A DNA stretch of 12,983 nucleotides from Spirochaetales bacterium. Lineage in GTDB: Bacteria > Spirochaetota > Spirochaetia > Sphaerochaetales > Sphaerochaetaceae. The stretch is from positions 1 to 12,983 of the forward strand of contig JAAZJI010000066.1 in NCBI GenBank assembly GCA_012800465.1, given 5' to 3'. Below are positions 1-6,653 of the stretch, one piece after another. The translations under genes and the position numbers were made by a program. The notes under the pieces are model-generated. The model did not search any database, was not told where the DNA came from, and worked only from the letters and a program-made list of their open reading frames with translations. Position 1 is the stretch's first letter. The number at the start of each line of letters is the position of its first letter.

Positions 1-693
1 AATCTGACTTTCAATCTGTTGCATCTTGATCATCGCCTCATGCTGTTGAGCAAGGCTCATGGGAGAAGGATCTCTTTGAAGAATTGACAAATCTTCCTGT
101 AACAGCACAATCTCTTCATTCACAAGTGCATAATAGTCAAGCTCCGCTCCAGCACGAGTTCTCACAAGCGTAGGGAGCGTCGCATCAGGATCAAGCACAA
201 TGGCAATTTGGAAGTACGTTTCGAACTCCACATAGTAGTCGACAATCCTCTTTTGAAAGAACTTCCGTTCAGCAAGAGACATTCCATCCGTTGGTCGATT
301 TTCCAGATCGACAATGGAGCGCTGAAGTTGTGTGAGTTTCTGTATGTAAAGCGGAAGCGAAGTGCTGTCATCCAAGTACGCAGTCGATACCCATTCTTCG
401 GTACCTTCGTGTTCATCACGATATGACACACCTAACAGCTCAACATCTGTAAGTACGTTGATATCCTGATAATAATGGCTATAGCTTGTTGATGAGTCAG
501 CTGTTGTTTGAGCACTCGTTGTCACACGATCGACAGATGTAACTCGAGTTGAGAAAAATGAGGCAAGTTGTACTTTTGCATTGAAACGAGCTTCTTCGAG
601 ATCTTTTCCCGAGGCTGTAGCACTGGGGGAAATCCCAAACACTGTTAAAAGAATACATATAAGCAAAAAACTACAGACTAGTAATCTCTTCAT
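1..693 (-). CDS. Exported hypothetical protein, LPP20-like N-terminus (C-terminus cut by window edge)
   Basis: The frame is open from ATG at 693 to the window edge, giving 231 codons without a stop; the C-terminus lies outside. Residues 1 to about 28 form a signal peptide (MKR, a long Leu/Ile/Cys/Val core, then SPSATASG); no clear lipobox is seen, so it is probably a soluble periplasmic protein. The following segment (EEARFNAKVQLASFFSTRV) resembles the start of LPP20/lipoprotein-type domains, and the later part (roughly 110-231) is rich in Gln/Leu/Glu and likely helical or coiled-coil. The start is supported by AGGTG five bases upstream and by an extended -10 promoter (722-730). Codon use is more AT-rich than in the pot and met genes. 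It is divergent from potABCD. The function is not recognised; the LPP20 resemblance is by eye and weak. Confidence 0.75.
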   Translation of the reverse strand, partial: MKRLLVCSFLLICILLTVFGISPSATASGKDLEEARFNAKVQLASFFSTRVTSVDRVTTSAQTTADSSTSYSHYYQDINVLTDVELLGVSYRDEHEGTEEWVSTAYLDDSTSLPLYIQKLTQLQRSIVDLENRPTDGMSLAERKFFQKRIVDYYVEFETYFQIAIVLDPDATLPTLVRTRAGAELDYYALVNEEIVLLQEDLSILQRDPSPMSLAQQHEAMIKMQQIESQI

Positions 694-721
694 TAACGCA
701 CCTATCTATGTCGAATGCCCC

Positions 722-730
722 ATTGTAACA
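722..730 (-). promoter_or_regulatory. Extended -10 promoter of the exported-protein gene
   Basis: On the minus strand TGT-TACAAT (TGn extended -10; the -10 box at 722-727 matches TATAAT at 5 of 6) lies about 29 bases upstream of the ATG at 693. No good -35 is seen (best TTATAG at 18 bp spacing), as is usual for extended -10 promoters. Confidence 0.45.
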
Positions 731-956
731 CAGCTTTTCGTAATCCTATAACCATTCTTCAAATATGGAATTGTTGATCAATCATGAATCAATGTTAGCT
801 TCCACAAAAGCCAAGCCAATGTTTTCATGTTAGACAACGGATTAAACTTTATCATTTATCATCTCTACCTGAATTCTTTATTAACCAATCGACCTTCTAA
901 CTCCTAACCAGTAACTCAGAGATTCGAGATTTATGTCGTAAAAAACCCCCAATTTC

Positions 957-985
957 TTGACAAGAAAGCTTTTATTATTTATATA
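957..985 (+). promoter_or_regulatory. Sigma-70 type promoter of potABCD
   Basis: A perfect -35 TTGACA (957-962), a 17-bp spacer and -10 TATATA (980-985) sit upstream of potA. The predicted start is near 992, which gives a 5' leader of about 115 nt containing the direct repeats and the short upstream reading frame described under potA. Confidence 0.65.
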
Positions 986-1024
986 TAAAAGAAAGAGTTA
1001 CAAAACAAATGTCAATGGCGCCTC

Positions 1025-1045
1025 CCCCATCTTGACAAAATGGGG
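1025..1045 (+). promoter_or_regulatory. Inverted repeat in the potA leader
   Basis: CCCCAT (1025-1030) and ATGGGG (1040-1045) are exact reverse complements around a 9-nt centre (CTTGACAAA). It could be a leader hairpin or an operator. The right arm overlaps the first copy of the direct repeat. Confidence 0.35.
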
Positions 1046-1093
1046 TGGATATTTGATAGTCGTTGTACACACACATGACAAAATGGCAAGGAT
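1033..1093 (+). repeat. Imperfect 18-nt direct repeat, two copies 43 bp apart
   Basis: TGACAAAATGGnnnGGAT occurs at 1033-1050 and again at 1076-1093, identical at 15 of 18 positions, with starts 43 bp apart (about four helical turns). The position between promoter and potA suggests a regulator site or a local duplication; no function is known to me. Confidence 0.5.
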
Positions 1094-1107
1094 GGGAATG
1101 AAAAAGA

Positions 1108-2241
1108 TTGAAAGGTGTTGAAGTTACGGTTGATCGGGTAACCCGGTCGTATGGTGATTTCAAGGCGCTTGACGATGTGAGCGTCACCATCAAACAAGGA
1201 GAGTTCTTCTCTCTTCTGGGTCCCTCGGGGTGTGGCAAGACCACCCTTTTGAGAATCATCGCCGGGTTTGACTATCCGGACCATGGAAGGGTCTTGTTTG
1301 ACAATAAGGACATTCTTCCGATTCCCCCGGACAAGCGGCAGTCCAATACGATCTTCCAGACATACGCGCTGTTTCCTCATCTGACGGTATACGAAAACAT
1401 CGCTTTTCCGCTACGCCTGCGCAAACTTGGAAAAGACGAGATCGACGAGCGGGTGAAGCACTACGTCCACATGGTCCAACTGGACGACCACCTCTACAAG
1501 AAACCCTCGATGCTCAGCGGAGGCCAGAAGCAGCGCGTCGCGATCGCCCGGGCCCTGATCAACGAACCGAGCGTCCTGTTGCTGGACGAGCCGCTCTCCG
1601 CCCTCGATGCGAAGCTGAGACAGAACCTCCTCGTCGAACTGGACGACATCCACGACAAGGTCGGCATCACCTTCATCTACGTCACCCACGACCAGAGCGA
1701 GGCGCTCGGCGTCAGCGACCGGATCGCGGTGATGGATAAAGGGAAGATCCTTCAGATCGGTACCCCGTATGAAATCTACGAAGCGCCCGCCACCCGCTTC
1801 GTCGCCCAGTTCATCGGAGAAACCAATATTTTCAGCTGCACGGTTCTCTCCTGCGAACCCTTTGAAAACGAGTACATGATCGTAGTCGACGTCCCCGCCC
1901 TGGGCACCACGATCAACGTGACCGATCTCGAGCCTCAGGAGGTCGGTTCGGAATTCGATTTCACCGTCCGGCCGGAGAAGATCCGCATCACGCTCAATCC
2001 GCCGCGCTCGACCGCCGCGGGATTGAACGTCTTCAAGGGAGTCGTCGAGGAACCGGTCTATTCGGGGTTCCAATCGAAATACTATGTGAAGTTGGACGAT
2101 ATTCCCACCGCTCCCCTGATGAAGGCGTTCAAGCAGCACACGGTGTTTCTGGAGGATGGACCGGATATCGAATGGAAGGATTCCGTCTACCTGAGCTGGA
2201 CCGCGGTCGACGGATATCTGGTGAAGGACGTCGATCGATGA
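1108..2241 (+). CDS. potA: Spermidine/putrescine ABC transporter ATP-binding protein PotA
   Basis: This is the cytoplasmic ATPase that powers polyamine import with PotB, PotC and PotD. It is 377 aa, normal for PotA. Visible motifs: Walker A GPSGCGKTT (38-46), Q-loop Gln84, signature LSGGQKQR (135-142), Walker B LLLDEP (156-161), D-loop SALD (163-166), switch His193, and a C-terminal TOBE-like region (about 240-370). The start is odd: TTG at 1108 is the only start in frame, because an in-frame TGA lies at 1099-1101, and its SD is poor. Three ATGs (1083, 1092, 1098) lie in another frame that stops at 1119-1121; ATG 1098 has AAGGA at 1088-1092. A TTG start, a one-base error, or a +1 shift from the short frame are all possible. 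It is the first gene of the operon and overlaps potB by ATGA. Confidence 0.93.
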   Translation: MKGVEVTVDRVTRSYGDFKALDDVSVTIKQGEFFSLLGPSGCGKTTLLRIIAGFDYPDHGRVLFDNKDILPIPPDKRQSNTIFQTYALFPHLTVYENIAFPLRLRKLGKDEIDERVKHYVHMVQLDDHLYKKPSMLSGGQKQRVAIARALINEPSVLLLDEPLSALDAKLRQNLLVELDDIHDKVGITFIYVTHDQSEALGVSDRIAVMDKGKILQIGTPYEIYEAPATRFVAQFIGETNIFSCTVLSCEPFENEYMIVVDVPALGTTINVTDLEPQEVGSEFDFTVRPEKIRITLNPPRSTAAGLNVFKGVVEEPVYSGFQSKYYVKLDDIPTAPLMKAFKQHTVFLEDGPDIEWKDSVYLSWTAVDGYLVKDVDR

Positions 2242-3164
2242 AGAAGGCAATGAGACCCGCCAAGCGCGAGCAGCTTCTGGGAACGCTGTACAGCTTTCCG
2301 ATGGGCATCTGGTTCACCGTCTTCTTCACCGTACCGCTTGCGATCATCATCCTCTACTCCTTCATGAAGCGGGGCCTCTACGGTGGTGTGGAAAAGGCCT
2401 TCACCCTTGAAGCATACCGGCAGATGATCAATCCCTCCTTCGCGAAGGTGCTGGTCAGGACGCTGTGGATCAGCATGCTCTCGACGATCCTCTGCGTCCT
2501 GATCGCCATACCGGTCGGATACGCGATGGCCAAGAGCAGGCACCAGACGCTCCTGCTCTTTCTGATCATCATCCCGTTCTGGACGAACAGCCTGATCCGG
2601 ATCTACGCATGGATCAGCATCCTCTCGACGGAAGGCTTTCTGAACTCCCTTCTCATCCGCCTGGGCATCGTGAAGGAGGGACTCCACCTCATCTACAACA
2701 ACGGAAGCGTGATCCTGGTCCTGGTGTACATGTACCTGCCGTTCGCGATCCTCCCCCTCTTCACCACGATCGACAAGTTCGACTTCTTCCTCCTTGATGC
2801 CGCCCGGGATCTCGGGGCCACGAAGCTGGAATCGATCGTCAAGGTGATGTTCCCCAACATCAAAAGCGGGCTCTCCACCGCCTTCATCTTCACCTTCATC
2901 CCGATTTTCGGAGCCTATACCGTACCTTTGCTCGTCGGGGGCAAGGATTCGACGATGATCGGGAACATCATCGTCGACCAGGTGTCGAAGACCCGGAACT
3001 GGCCCCTGGCAAGCGCCTTTTCGATGATCCTCACCCTCGTATCGCTGATCGGAGTGTTCTGGATGCTCGCCTCGGCTCAAAAGGAAGCAACCGGTAAAAA
3101 ACAGAACACCCTCCAAGCGTACGAGCAGAAGGTCAAGGCCCACCACGGGAGGAGCAGGCGATGA
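2238..3164 (+). CDS. potB: Spermidine/putrescine ABC transporter permease PotB
   Basis: Inner-membrane permease subunit, 308 aa. Several long hydrophobic segments are seen, starting with MGIWFTVFFTVPLAIIILYS near residue 19 and ending with a segment near 265-285, consistent with six membrane spans. The EAA loop that docks on PotA is visible as DAARDLGATKLESIVKVMFP. The start ATG at 2238 overlaps the potA stop (ATGA) and has AAGGA nine bases upstream; a longer in-frame start exists at 2172 inside potA but has no support. The C-terminal 25 residues are basic and hydrophilic (cytoplasmic tail). The next gene also overlaps by ATGA, so potABC are translationally coupled. Confidence 0.93.
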   Translation: MKKAMRPAKREQLLGTLYSFPMGIWFTVFFTVPLAIIILYSFMKRGLYGGVEKAFTLEAYRQMINPSFAKVLVRTLWISMLSTILCVLIAIPVGYAMAKSRHQTLLLFLIIIPFWTNSLIRIYAWISILSTEGFLNSLLIRLGIVKEGLHLIYNNGSVILVLVYMYLPFAILPLFTTIDKFDFFLLDAARDLGATKLESIVKVMFPNIKSGLSTAFIFTFIPIFGAYTVPLLVGGKDSTMIGNIIVDQVSKTRNWPLASAFSMILTLVSLIGVFWMLASAQKEATGKKQNTLQAYEQKVKAHHGRSRR

Positions 3165-3964
3165 ACCACCACACCTACTCCAAGAAGAAACGCCCCTCCT
3201 TTTCCAACACGATGCTGATCCTGACGATCCTCTTCCTCTTCGTTCCGCTCTTCGTGGTCACGTTCTTCTCCTTCAACTCGGCGAAGGGGATGCAGTGGGA
3301 ACATGCTTCGCTTATCTGGTACAAGACCCTGATCTTCGACAGCCCCTCCCTGTGGCTCGCCTTCAGAAACTCGATCATCATCGCCCTGACGAGCAGCGTC
3401 ACCGCCACCGTCCTCGGATCGCTGGCGGCGATCGGAATCACCTGGTATCGCTTCAAGGGCCGCTCGTACATCACGACGATCAGCTACCTGCCGATGGTCC
3501 TGCCCGAGGTCATCATCGGTATCTCGATGCTGATCTTCTTCTCCTCGGTGAAGATCAGACTGGGAATGTTCACGATCTTCGTCGCCCACACGACGTTCAA
3601 CCTGCCGTTCGTCTTCATGATGGTCCAGGCCCGCCTCGACGAGTTCGACTACTCGACGATCGAGGCGGCCCGGGATCTGGGTGCGAATGAACGCCAGGCG
3701 CTGGTGAAGGTCGTCATCCCGGCGATCATGCCGGCGATTCTTTCCAGCTTCCTGATGTGCACGACGATGAGCCTGGAGGACTTCGTCATCACGTTCTTCG
3801 TTTCGGGGCCGGGTTCGGGAACCTTGCCGTTGTATGTCTACTCGATGATTCGATATGGAGTGTCTCCTGTGATCAACGCGCTGAGTTTCGTGATGATTCT
3901 CGGGACGATGCTCATCGCCTTCACGTTCCGCCGTTTCTTAAAGACCGCAGCGGCCAGTGCATGA
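3161..3964 (+). CDS. potC: Spermidine/putrescine ABC transporter permease PotC
   Basis: Second permease of the polyamine importer, 267 aa, typical for PotC. A basic N-terminus (KKKR) is followed by a hydrophobic span from about residue 17, and further spans follow to residue 260. The EAA motif reads EAARDLGANERQALVKVVIP. The start ATG 3161 overlaps the potB stop, and GGGAGGAG (3147-3154) stands 6 bases upstream, a strong SD. The gap to potD is 30 bp. Confidence 0.93.
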   Translation: MNHHTYSKKKRPSFSNTMLILTILFLFVPLFVVTFFSFNSAKGMQWEHASLIWYKTLIFDSPSLWLAFRNSIIIALTSSVTATVLGSLAAIGITWYRFKGRSYITTISYLPMVLPEVIIGISMLIFFSSVKIRLGMFTIFVAHTTFNLPFVFMMVQARLDEFDYSTIEAARDLGANERQALVKVVIPAIMPAILSSFLMCTTMSLEDFVITFFVSGPGSGTLPLYVYSMIRYGVSPVINALSFVMILGTMLIAFTFRRFLKTAAASA

Positions 3965-3994
3965 CGCTGCCTTCGACCTATGGAGGTTTACACC

Positions 3995-5053
3995 ATGAAA
4001 CACATTCGTCTTTTTCTGATCGTTCTGCTTGTCGGGCTTCTTTGCTTCACCCTGATCTCCTGCAATCGTTCGAGCAAGAGCGCCGACAAGCTCTATCTGT
4101 ACAACTGGACCTATTATACTCCCGACGAACTTGTCGCCAAGTTCAAAAAGGAGACGGGAATCGAGATCATCATCGACAACTTCGCTTCCAACGAGGAGAT
4201 GTTCGCCAAAGTGATGGCCGGAGGGGCTGAAGGATATGACATCATCTTCCCCTCCAGCGACTACACCTCGATCATGATCAACCATGACCTGGTCCAGGAG
4301 CTCGACCACTCCCTCCTGCCGAACCTCAAGTACATCTCCCCCACCGTCGTTGAAAAAGCGGATTACGATCCCGGCCTCAAGTACCATGTCCCCTACTTCA
4401 TGGGTTCCAGCGGAATCGCCGTCAACACGTCCCGCGTCCCCTTCGAATACGAGCGCACCTGGGCCATCTTCGCCGATCAGCGCATGGCGGGAAGGATGAC
4501 CTTTTTGGATGACATGCGCGAAGTGATGGGGGCGGCGTTGAAGCACCTCGGGTACAGCGGAAACACGACCGATGAGCGAGAGTTGGACGAAGCCACCGCC
4601 CTGATCATCGACGAATGGAAACCGAACATCGTCAAATTCGACTCCGAATCCTTCGGAAAGGCGTTCAGCCGCGGCGAGTTCTGGGTGGTTCATTCCTACC
4701 CGGAGAACGTCTTCGCCGAGTTGCCTGAAGAGATGTGGGAGAACGTCGACTTCTTCATCCCCCCCGAGGGTGGCATGATGTACATCGACAACATGGTCAT
4801 CCCCAAGGGGGCGAAGAACGTGGAGAACGCCCACAAGTTCATGAACTTCATCCATGATCCGAAAAACTACGCGGTCTTCCTCGACGAGTTCGATTTCCCG
4901 CCGACGACGAACACGGGAGCCGAAAAATATATGGAGAACGATGCCTTCTTCTTCACCGACAAGGATCTGGTCAACAGCGACCTCAACGATGACCTCGGCG
5001 AACACCTGGACCTCTACAACGCCCGGTGGCAGAAGATCCGATATGAACATTGA
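3995..5053 (+). CDS. potD: Spermidine/putrescine-binding lipoprotein PotD
   Basis: Substrate-binding protein of the importer, 352 aa. The signal peptide ends in the lipobox LISC with the lipidated Cys at residue 23, so it should be anchored to the inner membrane, unlike the soluble enterobacterial PotD. The mature N-terminus LYLYNWTYYTPDELVAKFKK and the C-terminal MYIDNMVIPKGAKN are characteristic of PotD/PotF-type family 1 binding proteins. I chose ATG 3995 because GGAGG (3982-3986) precedes it by 8 bases; the ATG at 3980 is just ahead of this SD and would leave the signal peptide with an extra segment. It is the last gene of the operon, followed by a terminator at 5078-5112. Which polyamine it prefers cannot be read by eye. 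Confidence 0.93.
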   Translation: MKHIRLFLIVLLVGLLCFTLISCNRSSKSADKLYLYNWTYYTPDELVAKFKKETGIEIIIDNFASNEEMFAKVMAGGAEGYDIIFPSSDYTSIMINHDLVQELDHSLLPNLKYISPTVVEKADYDPGLKYHVPYFMGSSGIAVNTSRVPFEYERTWAIFADQRMAGRMTFLDDMREVMGAALKHLGYSGNTTDERELDEATALIIDEWKPNIVKFDSESFGKAFSRGEFWVVHSYPENVFAELPEEMWENVDFFIPPEGGMMYIDNMVIPKGAKNVENAHKFMNFIHDPKNYAVFLDEFDFPPTTNTGAEKYMENDAFFFTDKDLVNSDLNDDLGEHLDLYNARWQKIRYEH

Positions 5054-5077
5054 TTCGTGAATTCCGCGTTTTTTCCG

Positions 5078-5112
5078 AAGATACCCTTACGATCGTCCGT
5101 AAGGGTATTTTC
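5078..5112 (+). terminator. Rho-independent terminator after potD
   Basis: A perfect 11-bp stem ATACCCTTACG (5081-5091) / CGTAAGGGTAT (5098-5108) with a 6-nt loop, extended by A-T pairs, runs into TTTTC. It ends the pot operon just before the metY promoter. The T tract is short. Confidence 0.75.
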
Positions 5113-5118
5113 AGATGG

Positions 5119-5148
5119 TTGACAGACTCCGCTCGGAGTGGGTAGACT
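5119..5148 (+). promoter_or_regulatory. Promoter of metY-metA
   Basis: TTGACA (5119-5124) and TAGACT (5143-5148, four of six matches to TATAAT) are separated by 18 bp. The predicted start is near 5155, which gives a leader of about 215 nt. It begins right after the potD terminator, so metY is separately transcribed. Confidence 0.6.
5126..5139 (+). promoter_or_regulatory. Candidate operator between -35 and -10 of metY
   Basis: ACTCCG-CT-CGGAGT is a perfect 14-bp palindrome (two 6-bp arms) lying inside the promoter spacer, where a bound repressor would block RNA polymerase. A half-site-like ACTCTCCG follows at 5146-5153. The regulator is not identified. Confidence 0.5.
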
Positions 5149-5157
5149 CTCCGTAAT

Positions 5158-5174
5158 CCGGACAGGTCGTCCGG
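5158..5174 (+). promoter_or_regulatory. 5'-end hairpin of the metY transcript
   Basis: CCGGAC (5158-5163), 5-nt loop AGGTC, GTCCGG (5169-5174). It starts within a few bases of the predicted transcript 5' end, which would suit an mRNA-stabilising hairpin. Confidence 0.45.
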
Positions 5175-5198
5175 TCATCTTCTTGGAGGAGGCACATC

Positions 5199-5255
5199 AT
5201 GATGCGAAGCACCAATGACAGTTCAGACCCCTGCATGTGCCGCATGGCCTTGTAA
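5199..5255 (+). CDS. Leader mini-ORF 1 (18 aa, Cys/Met-rich)
   Basis: MMRSTNDSSDPCMCRMAL, then TAA. It has the best ribosome site in the window, GGAGGAGG (5185-5192), 6 bases before the ATG. Six of 18 residues contain sulfur (four Met, two Cys), clustered as CMCRM near the end. It lies in the leader of the methionine operon, so a role as a sulfur-amino-acid-sensing leader peptide is inferred. No homology is known to me. It is too short to judge by coding statistics; the SD and context are the support. Confidence 0.5.
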   Translation: MMRSTNDSSDPCMCRMAL

Positions 5256-5276
5256 CCACTCTCCAAGGAGCTTTCC

Positions 5277-5327
5277 ATGAAACGTCATCCACATCCTCGC
5301 TGCGGTTCCATAGCCGATCATATGTGA
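5277..5327 (+). CDS. Leader mini-ORF 2 (16 aa)
   Basis: MKRHPHPRCGSIADHM, then TGA. It is preceded by AAGGAG (5265-5270) with 6-base spacing. It starts 21 bases after mini-ORF 1 and stops 45 bases before metY. It has one Cys and a terminal Met. Its stop codon abuts CTTCCTT, the complement of the metY SD, so a ribosome at its end would cover the anti-SD. A leader peptide role is inferred. Confidence 0.5.
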   Translation: MKRHPHPRCGSIADHM

Positions 5328-5367
5328 CTTCCTTCGCTCTTTATCACAACTACATCAAGAAAGGAAG
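5328..5367 (+). promoter_or_regulatory. Anti-SD / SD hairpin in front of metY
   Basis: CTTCCTT (5328-5334), directly after the stop of mini-ORF 2, is the exact reverse complement of AAGGAAG (5361-5367), the metY SD. The 7-bp pairing across a 26-nt loop would mask metY translation unless a ribosome finishing or pausing on mini-ORF 2 holds it open. A second possible pairing, CTTGGAG (5182-5188) with CTCCAAG (5261-5267), joins the SD regions of the two mini-ORFs. Confidence 0.4.
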
Positions 5368-5372
5368 AACAT

Positions 5373-6653
5373 ATGGATACCTATCATTTTGAAACGAAAG
5401 CATTGCACGTCGGTCAGGAGCGACCGGAATCGGCGACCGGTTCGCGGACGGTACCGATCTATCAGACCACCTCGTTTGTCTTCGAAGACTCCGTCGATGC
5501 CGAGGAGCGCTTCGCCCTCAGACGCTCGGGACACATCTACACCCGATTGAACAATCCGACCCAGGACGCCTTCGAAGCGCGGATCGCGGCATTGGAGGGA
5601 GGCGTCGGGGCGCTGGCGGTCGCCAGCGGGATGGCGGCGATCAGCTACGCGATATTGGCGCTCGCGAAGCAAGGCGACCACATCGTCTCGGCGAAGACGA
5701 TCTACGGGGGGACCTACAACCTCTTCGCCCATACCCTCGTCGAGTGGGGCATCACCACGACGTTCGTCGATCCGTGCGACCTGAAGGAAGTGGCGGAGGC
5801 GATCGGAGCGAACACCAAAGCCCTCTTCATCGAGACGATCGGCAATCCGAATGCGACGCTCTGTGACATCGAGGCGTTGGCAAAGATCGCCCACGACCAC
5901 CGGATTCCGATCATCGTCGATAACACTTTCGCCTCGCCCTATCTCCTCCGTCCGATCGAACACGGAGCCGATATCGTGGTGCACTCGGCGACGAAGTTTC
6001 TCGGCGGTCACGGAACCTCCTTGGGCGGGGTCATCGTCGACGGAGGAACCTTCGATTGGAGGGCAAGCGGCAAGTTCCCCTCCCTTGTGGAACCCAACCC
6101 CTCCTATCACGGCTTCTCGTTCACCGAGCAGGCGCAAGACGCGGCGTACATCACCAAGATCCGGACCCTCCTGCTTAGGGACACCGGTGCGGCGATCGCC
6201 CCGCTGAACGCCTGGCTCTTCCTTCTGGGACTGGAAACGTTGGCTCTTAGGGTCCAACGCCATGGCGAGAACACCTCCAAAGTGATTGCGTATTTACAGA
6301 ACCATCCGAAGGTGCGGAAGATCAACCACCCGAGCATCCCCACCCACCCCCAGCACCATCTCTACAGGCGCTACTTCCCCGACGGCGGAATCTCCATCTT
6401 CACGATAGAATTGGTCGGTGGAGGTGAAACAGCCCGCTCCTTCATCGATTCGCTGAAGCTCTTCAGCCTGCTGGCGAACGTGGCGGATATGAAGAGCCTG
6501 GTGATCCATCCCGCCTCCACGACCCACGCCCAGCTCGGCGATGAGGAAAAAGAGGAGCAGGGAATCTCCGAAAGCACGATCCGGCTTTCGATCGGGTGCG
6601 AGCACGCCGATGACATCATAAGCGACCTTGAGCAAGCGCTGGGAGGTGTGTGA
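5373..6653 (+). CDS. metY: O-acetylhomoserine sulfhydrylase (aminocarboxypropyltransferase) MetY
   Basis: PLP-dependent enzyme of the Cys/Met metabolism fold that makes homocysteine from O-acetylhomoserine and sulfide (or methionine from methanethiol). It is 426 aa, normal for MetY and longer than cystathionine gamma-synthases. The N-terminus ETKALHVGQERPESATGSRTVPIYQTTSF is classic MetY. The PLP lysine is Lys208 in SATKFLGGHGT; the aspartate in IIVDNTFASPYL pairs with the pyridine nitrogen; YTRLNNPTQDAFE and SGMAAISYAI line the cofactor site; SRLSIG-like TIRLSIGCEHADDI is near the C-terminus. AAGGAAG lies 5 bases before ATG 5373. The stop overlaps the metA start by one base (TGATG), so the two are coupled. 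Control is probably at promoter and leader level (see 5119-5367). Confidence 0.95.
   Translation: MDTYHFETKALHVGQERPESATGSRTVPIYQTTSFVFEDSVDAEERFALRRSGHIYTRLNNPTQDAFEARIAALEGGVGALAVASGMAAISYAILALAKQGDHIVSAKTIYGGTYNLFAHTLVEWGITTTFVDPCDLKEVAEAIGANTKALFIETIGNPNATLCDIEALAKIAHDHRIPIIVDNTFASPYLLRPIEHGADIVVHSATKFLGGHGTSLGGVIVDGGTFDWRASGKFPSLVEPNPSYHGFSFTEQAQDAAYITKIRTLLLRDTGAAIAPLNAWLFLLGLETLALRVQRHGENTSKVIAYLQNHPKVRKINHPSIPTHPQHHLYRRYFPDGGISIFTIELVGGGETARSFIDSLKLFSLLANVADMKSLVIHPASTTHAQLGDEEKEEQGISESTIRLSIGCEHADDIISDLEQALGGV

Larger units (their letters stand above)
694..1107. other. AT-rich divergent intergenic region, 414 bp
   Basis: No convincing protein-coding frame is seen. It holds the minus promoter (722-730), the plus pot promoter (957-985), a CCCCAT/ATGGGG inverted repeat (1025-1045) and an imperfect direct repeat (1033-1050 and 1076-1093). 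The stretch 740-950 is AT-rich and featureless to me. Confidence 0.6.

Noticed and set aside
1411..2250. Minus-strand open frame over potA
   Set aside because: Antisense of PotA with Asp/Gly/Val bias; no start site or domain.
2187..3146. Minus-strand open frame over potB
   Set aside because: Low-complexity Asp/Glu/His/Arg composition, antisense to six clear membrane segments of PotB.
3980..3994. PotD start at ATG 3980
   Set aside because: This ATG directly precedes the GGAGG that serves ATG 3995, and the extension spoils a standard lipoprotein signal peptide.
3938..5050. Long minus-strand open frame (370 codons) over potD
   Set aside because: It is an antisense shadow: very rich in Val, Asp, Gly and Glu repeats typical of reversed GC-rich coding sequence, with no family features, while potD on plus is unmistakable.
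5150..5372. SAM or other riboswitch in the metY leader
   Set aside because: I looked for the SAM-I core and SAM-II type pseudoknot sequences and saw none; the mini-ORFs and short pairings explain the region better. A covariance-model scan would settle it.
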